Below, piece by piece: positions 4,976 through 9,729 of a stretch of DNA of 9,729 nt (positions are counted from its first letter, which is position 1; each line of letters begins with the position of its first letter). The DNA lies in the NCBI GenBank assembly GCA_023299895.1, contig JALZWI010000068.1, forward strand, positions 1-9,729. Reading direction: 5' to 3'. Source of the stretch: Arenicella sp. (GTDB lineage Bacteria > Pseudomonadota > Gammaproteobacteria > Arenicellales > Arenicellaceae). A program made the position numbers and the translations under genes. The notes under the pieces are model-generated. The model made no database searches and had not been told where the DNA came from. It worked only from the letters and a program-made list of their open reading frames with translations.

Positions 4976-6664
4976 ATGATAAATAAAAATAACTACTTCA
5001 AAATATCTTTGAGTTTGCTTCTAGTAGTAGGTCTAACACATAGCATCTATGCTCAAGAGGAAAATACATCTCAAGAAGATATTTTAGTTCAAGAGGCCGT
5101 ACTTAGCTCTGATCAGAACCTGAGTAACCAGCTAGATGAATTGAGTCTGGTCATACAAGAAAAAAACAAAGAACTCAGCAAACTAAAATCTAATATTGGC
5201 GCACCTGGCTCTAACCCAGAACTCGACAAAGAAATGGCAACTGCCATTCAACAGTTGGACACGCTCAACAAAAGCTTTGAACAATTAGCGATCGGTTACA
5301 TAAATTTAGATGAAATTGATGTCAATCAACCAGAATTAACATGGCAAGAGGAGCTAACGTTAGCGGTTAAACCACTACTTGAAAATTTACGAGGCTTAAC
5401 CGAACAACCTAGAAAACGAGAGAATTTACGTCAACAGATTTCTTCACACAAAGCCACTAAAGAGAAAGCTGGTCAAGCACTGTTATCCATTGGTAAATTG
5501 CTAGAAAATGACCCTTCAGCGAGCCAACAAGAACGGCTTAAAAATGTTCAAAATAAATGGCTTCGGGTGAAAGAAAATGCGGAACAAGAACAACAGTTAG
5601 CGCTCTATCAATTAGAAAGCTTAACGGGTGTGGATAATCATTGGTTTGTTAATCTAAAAAAATCAACTGTCTCTTTTTTCCAAGATCGAGGTTTAACGAT
5701 TGCCTTGGCATTTTTAGTGTCTATCTTAATTTGGTTGTTCTTAGTCTGTTTTCGAAAATTAATTGATCGTACTGGTAGCGCAAAGACTAAACATACAAAA
5801 CGTACTACTTACCGCATTATTGCTTATATGCAGCGTTTGTTAACGATTGTATTGATTATTATTGGCGTATTAACTGTGTTTTTTATACGCGGTGACATAC
5901 TGCTACTTATCATTACACTTGCATTGTTGTTTGCGGGTGCACTTGGTTTAAAGAATTTTTTACCGCAGTTTATATCCGAGAGCAAACTACTATTAAATAT
6001 TGGCAGTGTTCGTGAGTATGAGCAAGTCTTAATCGACGGAGTCCCTTGGCGAGTAGCGACTATCAATATCTATTCAAAACTCACTAACCCAGAAATTCAA
6101 GGAACGCTAAGGCTGCCAATTGCAGATTTAAAAAACTTGGTATCGAGGCCTATAAAAGAAGAGAAATGGTTTCCGAGCTCGATTGGGGATTGGGTAGTGG
6201 ACGCAGACAATAAGTTGTATGAGGTCATAAAACAAACTCCGGTGGTGGTCGAATTACAAAGTGCTCAAGGAACCAATAAATTGGTGCCGACGCCTACTTA
6301 TTTTTCTGCTGGATTCGTTAACTTATCAAAGTCTAAACATATTCGTATAACGAGCACGTTTGGCGTCAGCTATGAGTTACAAAGTATTGCGCTTAGCGAA
6401 GTTCCAAAAGTATTCGAAGAAACTATAACCAAGCACTTATTGAATGCCTCTTTAGATACAGATGATATTGATGTACGTGTTGAGTTTTCAAAGGCTGGAG
6501 AATCCTCTCTTGATTATTTAGTCATTGCAAACATAAATTCGATTGCGTCTAAGTATTACTATCGAATAGAACGAGTGATTCAGCAAGCCTGTCTTGAGGC
6601 ATGTAATACTCAGGATTGGGGTATTCCCTTTCCTCAGCTTACTATTCACCACTCCCCTTCATGA
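4976..6664 (+). CDS. Divergent MscS-type mechanosensitive channel with periplasmic coiled-coil domain
   Basis: This encodes 562 residues. The N-terminus is a Sec signal peptide (hydrophobic LSLLLVVGLTHSIYA, likely cut before QEEN). Residues about 40-215 are Gln/Glu/Lys/Leu-rich and heptad-like (coiled coil), presumably periplasmic. Membrane segments follow at about 241-259, 288-305 and 308-330. The third (ITLALLFAGALGLKNFLPQF) has the Ala/Gly-rich pattern of the MscS pore helix TM3. The part after it resembles the MscS beta domain (EYEQVLIDGVPWRVATINIYS, PIADLKNLVSRPI) and the cytoplasmic alpha/beta domain ending in WGIPFPQLTIHH. The standard GDxVxxxGxxGxV motif is poorly kept, so gating or a channel role is less certain than for the gene at 8687. 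The start has only a weak ribosome site. It converges on zntB with a 13-base gap. Confidence 0.8.
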   Translation: MINKNNYFKISLSLLLVVGLTHSIYAQEENTSQEDILVQEAVLSSDQNLSNQLDELSLVIQEKNKELSKLKSNIGAPGSNPELDKEMATAIQQLDTLNKSFEQLAIGYINLDEIDVNQPELTWQEELTLAVKPLLENLRGLTEQPRKRENLRQQISSHKATKEKAGQALLSIGKLLENDPSASQQERLKNVQNKWLRVKENAEQEQQLALYQLESLTGVDNHWFVNLKKSTVSFFQDRGLTIALAFLVSILIWLFLVCFRKLIDRTGSAKTKHTKRTTYRIIAYMQRLLTIVLIIIGVLTVFFIRGDILLLIITLALLFAGALGLKNFLPQFISESKLLLNIGSVREYEQVLIDGVPWRVATINIYSKLTNPEIQGTLRLPIADLKNLVSRPIKEEKWFPSSIGDWVVDADNKLYEVIKQTPVVVELQSAQGTNKLVPTPTYFSAGFVNLSKSKHIRITSTFGVSYELQSIALSEVPKVFEETITKHLLNASLDTDDIDVRVEFSKAGESSLDYLVIANINSIASKYYYRIERVIQQACLEACNTQDWGIPFPQLTIHHSPS

Positions 6665-6677
6665 TTGTGGATATAAT

Positions 6678-7652
6678 TTAAAACCACTTCAATTTTTTAA
6701 ACAGCCAGTATTGGATCGCGATAATTATTGAAAGGCCGACAATAAAGATCCAAAAAGCATAGGGGTTGTCCGCGCCCGGCATGCCGCCAATATTGATACC
6801 AAGCAAACCGGTTAGAAAACCTAACGGTAAAAAGATCGCGGTTATAATCGACAGTGCGTAAAGACGATTATTTTGTTGTTGTGCCATCTGACTTAGGTAA
6901 GCCTCTTGCAGTAAAATGGCGCGTTCGCGTGCAAGATCTAGATCTTCTAAGTAACGAGAGACACGATCCGATTCTTCTCGTAACAACATGCGGTCACGCT
7001 CACTCAAAACATTAGTTTCAAGGTAATTTAATCTATCTAAAGCATCACGTTGTGGTGCCATATAACGTCGCACTGCCGCTATTTGACGTCGTAACGAACC
7101 TATTATTGATCGAAATTCTGCAGGTTCAAGCTCTTCAAGCCGCTCCTCAGCATCACTTAATTCGTCCTCAATGCTGTTGACGAAATCGCCTACTTTATCG
7201 GCCATCTTATCGATTAAAGTCGTCAGGAACTCACCTGAAGTCTTTGGGCCTTGCCCTTCATTCAAATCCGCATGAATGTCTTGTATAGATAAAATGGGTC
7301 GGCGACGAACACTCACTATTCGGTTTTTTTGAACAAGTAGACGTATCGAAACCATATCCTCTTGGTTGTTTCCAGGGTTCGCATTTAAACCACGCAGAAT
7401 CAACATAAACCCGTCATTGACTTTAAATGAACGCGGCCTAGTTTCTTCCGCTGTTAGTGCGTTAACAACAAGCGATTCAAGCCCTGCGTCATTCTCTAGC
7501 CAATGCTCAGAATCAGGTTCTGAGAGATCTATATGTTGCCAAAGCAACTGCCCCTCACCAAGAGACATTGATTTAGTACTCTCAATAGGAGTATGAGTTT
7601 GATCACCATTAATAGTGCATTGGATAATAAATATACTTTGGTTTTTATTCAT
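6678..7652 (-). CDS. zntB: CorA-family zinc transporter ZntB
   Basis: This encodes 324 residues with the CorA/ZntB architecture: a soluble alpha/beta N-terminal domain (about 1-140), a long helical region (about 140-262, rich in charged residues) forming the cytoplasmic funnel, and two membrane helices at the C-terminus (about 265-284 and 299-318). The loop between them reads GINIGGMPGADN (285-296). CorA magnesium channels have GMN here, whereas ZntB proteins have GxNxGG(I/M)PG, so ZntB is preferred. It works as an inner-membrane pentamer moving Zn2+; E. coli ZntB is described as a proton-coupled zinc importer. The short basic C-terminus (FKKLKWF) is typical. The ATG at 7652 follows an in-frame stop with no better start between, and AAGGAG lies too far upstream (22 bases) to help. 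It lies downstream of mscS on the same strand, 168 bases away. Confidence 0.88.
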   Translation of the reverse strand: MNKNQSIFIIQCTINGDQTHTPIESTKSMSLGEGQLLWQHIDLSEPDSEHWLENDAGLESLVVNALTAEETRPRSFKVNDGFMLILRGLNANPGNNQEDMVSIRLLVQKNRIVSVRRRPILSIQDIHADLNEGQGPKTSGEFLTTLIDKMADKVGDFVNSIEDELSDAEERLEELEPAEFRSIIGSLRRQIAAVRRYMAPQRDALDRLNYLETNVLSERDRMLLREESDRVSRYLEDLDLARERAILLQEAYLSQMAQQQNNRLYALSIITAIFLPLGFLTGLLGINIGGMPGADNPYAFWIFIVGLSIIIAIQYWLFKKLKWF

Positions 7653-7820
7653 AATTAACGTTTCGATTAACTAACTCCTTGCTTAAATAATGATAAGAAT
7701 TATAACGTGAAAATATGGTTTCTATTCTTAAATAGTCAACCGTCAGTATATGCCTAGCCTTTATCCTACTTTTTAATACATCTATTAAAAATAAGACGAT
7801 GCATCACTTCCTTGCGTTAA

Positions 7821-8687
7821 CTAATCCTGAATTTTAATCGCAATCGGTTTCTCAGTGTGTAAATGAATATCCCGTTGTGGATATGCAATAACTATACCTG
7901 CTTCGTCAAATGCTGCGGATATCGCGAAGCGAATTTCACTTCGAACCAGACGTAAGGATTTTCCATCACAAATATCGCACCAAAAAAAGGCATCAAAAAT
8001 TAACGCACTATCACCGAAATCTTCAAAAATAAACTCAGGCCGAGGTTCAGTTAAGACTTCTTTTTGTGAAGTTACACAATGGCTAATTATCTCAAATACT
8101 TTCTTTGGGTCTGAGCCATACGCTGCACCTACGCGCACTGATGTTCGTATAAGTCCGTCGAGTAACGTCCAATTGATTACGATATTTTCAAGCAACTTAC
8201 TATTGGGCACCAAGACATGAACACCATCAGTACGATGTACCAATGTCGAGCGTGTTCCCACATTTTTTACGGTACCAAAGAAACCCTCTATTTCAATAAA
8301 ATCACCAACACGAATGGGTCTCTCAGCGATTAAAATCCAACCACTAATGAAGTTATTAATAATATTTTGTGCCCCGAAACCAATACCAATCGCAATAGCA
8401 CCAGTAGCAAAAGCAAATACTGTGATTGGAATGCCTAACAGGCTCATAACAGTAAAGGCTATTAATACAAAGATAAAATAAAACGAAATACGTTTAATAA
8501 TATTGACTGCGTCAGCACGCAGTTCTGTTCTATCTAGTCGCCTTGCTAAGAGATATTCAACCAAACGACTCATTAAATAACCTGCGTAAACTAATACCAC
8601 AACCAGTATAACGTCGCCAATTGAAATGACCGTACCACCTGCAGTGTTAACCAGCTCGAAATTCCAGAAAGATTTGAGTTCTTGCAT
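7821..8687 (-). CDS. mscS: Small-conductance mechanosensitive channel, MscS family
   Basis: This encodes 288 residues, close to E. coli MscS (286). Three membrane segments are visible: about 20-43, 67-86 and the pore helix TM3 at about 91-118 (FAFATGAIAIGIGFGAQNIINNF). The Gly/Ala spacing and Gln-Asn at the end of the pore helix are the family signature. The beta domain follows with RPIRVGDFIEIEGFFGTV (about 124-140) and VPNSKLLENIVINW (160-173), both diagnostic, and then the cytoplasmic alpha/beta cage to AYPQRDIHLH. The pore region resembles the C-terminal module of MscK/MscM-type channels, but there is no large periplasmic domain. It opens under membrane tension to release solutes on osmotic downshock. 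AGGTG seven bases before the ATG supports the start. It may be co-transcribed with zntB. Confidence 0.92.
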   Translation of the reverse strand: MQELKSFWNFELVNTAGGTVISIGDVILVVVLVYAGYLMSRLVEYLLARRLDRTELRADAVNIIKRISFYFIFVLIAFTVMSLLGIPITVFAFATGAIAIGIGFGAQNIINNFISGWILIAERPIRVGDFIEIEGFFGTVKNVGTRSTLVHRTDGVHVLVPNSKLLENIVINWTLLDGLIRTSVRVGAAYGSDPKKVFEIISHCVTSQKEVLTEPRPEFIFEDFGDSALIFDAFFWCDICDGKSLRLVRSEIRFAISAAFDEAGIVIAYPQRDIHLHTEKPIAIKIQD

Positions 8688-9068
8688 TACTGAACACCTA
8701 ATTTGGCTACTTTGAATTGAATTATTGTTAATGTATGTGAATCGCTAATATCTTTCAAACTGAATACGACTAAAGCCTGTGAAACCATATTAGAAGTATG
8801 GACATAAAAAATTTTCTCCATCGAGGTCATTCTATTATCAGTATTAATCATTCAAGTAGTAGCACTAAAAAATTGACTATTACCGCCATTGATTGCTTTT
8901 TTAATTCTCGCTTTCATTAAATGCTTGATGAAAATATTTGTCGAATTAGTGAATTTGCAAAAGATAGAATTTAGTTATCCAATTATAATATAAAAATGTG
9001 AAAGAGCTGATTGCATTACAAATGCCGCAGATCTTATAAGTCGATTCTAGTAAATTCCAGAGGTCTAA
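8688..9068. other. Intergenic region between mscS and a hypothetical gene
   Basis: These 381 A+T-rich bases separate two divergent genes, so both promoters should lie here. TATAAT at 8984-8989 is a possible -10 box for the gene at 9069, but no matching -35 was found. A weak inverted repeat (CCATA, 7-base gap, TATGG) lies around 8786-8802. No protein or RNA gene was recognised. Confidence 0.5.
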
Positions 9069-9641
9069 ATGTCAATTATTATTCCAGGTGTAAGAAATAA
9101 AGATAGAGCAACTACCGCTGATATTATTGTCGAACAAATTGCTTTATGTAAAGCAAACTTAGAGTCTATTGAGCGTATAGCAAAATTTAGAATAGCTCGA
9201 GAAATGAGAGATGAAATTAATCGGAGGTTAAGAAGCTGCCATGATTTTTTAGGGATGGGAGGTTCAAGGAAAAAGGGATGTCTTTATAGAGAAGTTGGGC
9301 ACAGTGAAAAGGAGAATTTAGTTTGCGAGCATGCAATACCAGTTACTGCATTAGTTTCTCTTTACCAGAAAGGAGTGCCATTTGAACAATTGGTTTTCTA
9401 TCCCGTCTCACTAATCTCAAAAGAATCTGATAAACGATTTGAATCATTAGGGTTAGTTAAATCAGGCCATAGTGAGGAGATACCATTTCTTCGTTATTAC
9501 AAAGCTGATATTCAAATCGAGACTCATCACGGCGCCAAAATTGAATGCAATAAATGGTCTATGGATGACCACTGGAAACTTATAGAACAAACTGCTGAAT
9601 TGAATTCGATTAAAAATGAAGTAGATCAAAAATTGAATTAA
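9069..9641 (+). CDS. Hypothetical protein with Cys/His-rich core
   Basis: I do not recognise this 190-residue protein. The ATG at 9069 has GAGG five bases upstream, a good ribosome site. It is soluble, with no signal peptide or membrane segment. An amphipathic helical region (about 15-58, rich in Arg/Glu) is followed by GMGGSRKKGCLYREVGHSE (62-80) and a CEHAIP motif (C86, E87, H88). Further His and Cys residues lie at 134, 153, 154, 160 and 168, then a charged helical tail. A Glu-His pair ahead of a hydrophobic helix, with later His, Asn and Asp residues, is reminiscent of compact nucleases of the HNH type, but spacing and consensus are not good enough to claim this. It stands alone within the window, with 88 bases of featureless sequence after it. 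Confidence 0.7.
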   Translation: MSIIIPGVRNKDRATTADIIVEQIALCKANLESIERIAKFRIAREMRDEINRRLRSCHDFLGMGGSRKKGCLYREVGHSEKENLVCEHAIPVTALVSLYQKGVPFEQLVFYPVSLISKESDKRFESLGLVKSGHSEEIPFLRYYKADIQIETHHGAKIECNKWSMDDHWKLIEQTAELNSIKNEVDQKLN

Positions 9642-9729
9642 ATAGGTCAGTTTGAGATCAAGCTTTACGCTCCAACAAATCTAAAAACATTTTGTATCAT
9701 CCCCCTAATCATTAATCTGAGGCCTACAG

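Noticed and set aside
5824..6066. 80-residue reading frame on the minus strand
   Set aside because: It is antisense to the MscS-like gene, whose membrane helices and pore region account for this sequence.
6664..6690. Bidirectional terminator between the convergent MscS-like gene and zntB
   Set aside because: Only a 4-base stem (GTGG/CCAC) with a long loop was found, too weak to call.
7366..7596. 76-residue reading frame on the + strand
   Set aside because: It is antisense to zntB and has no independent support.
1..9729. CRISPR array, rRNA, intact tRNA, riboswitch or replication origin
   Set aside because: No regularly spaced direct repeats, complete tRNA fold sequence or other such hallmark was seen on either strand.

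Overview
The window looks like chromosomal DNA of a low-GC, probably marine, gammaproteobacterium. This is inferred from the A+T-rich composition, the MscS and ZntB families present, a CsrA-family protein with the gammaproteobacterial MLxLSR...LREE pattern, and a RelE toxin very close to the E. coli protein. No gene here fixes the genus.

Layout. (1) 51-851: a secreted protein of unknown function with a His-rich N-terminus. (2) 880-4598: an accessory island built from broken copies of IS6-family insertion sequences sharing the 16-bp end GGTGCTGACAAGTTAA. A 3'-end fragment lies at 880-1006. Next comes cargo: a 56-residue CsrA-type regulator at 1023-1193, a convergent zinc-ribbon membrane protein, and a Fic-domain AMP-transferase whose start codon sits in a cluster of TGGCCGTATTT repeats. 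Then two different truncated transposases are fused back to back at 2821-3773, beside a tRNA-like half gene. A StbD/RelE-type toxin-antitoxin operon follows, and its toxin gene ends inside the terminal repeat of a third, decayed IS copy at 4509-4598. (3) 4599-4975: no gene seen. (4) 4976-8687: an ion-channel and transporter block that looks like ordinary chromosome: a large divergent MscS-like protein on the + strand, then convergent zntB and a compact MscS channel on the - strand. (5) 9069-9641: an unrecognised 190-residue protein after 381 bases without a gene.

How the parts relate. The island has the make-up of a persistence and regulation cargo: RelE toxin with its antitoxin, a self-inhibited Fic enzyme, and an accessory RNA-binding regulator. 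All of it is wedged between IS ends, so it was probably assembled by IS6-mediated cointegration followed by deletion and decay. The 4976-8687 block consists of membrane proteins that would act in osmotic protection and divalent-cation (Zn) traffic.

I found no unmistakably new multi-gene defence system. The best leads are the operator array straddling the fic start, the csrA/zinc-ribbon/fic cargo bounded by matched inverted IS ends, and the toxin reading frame that terminates within an IS end.
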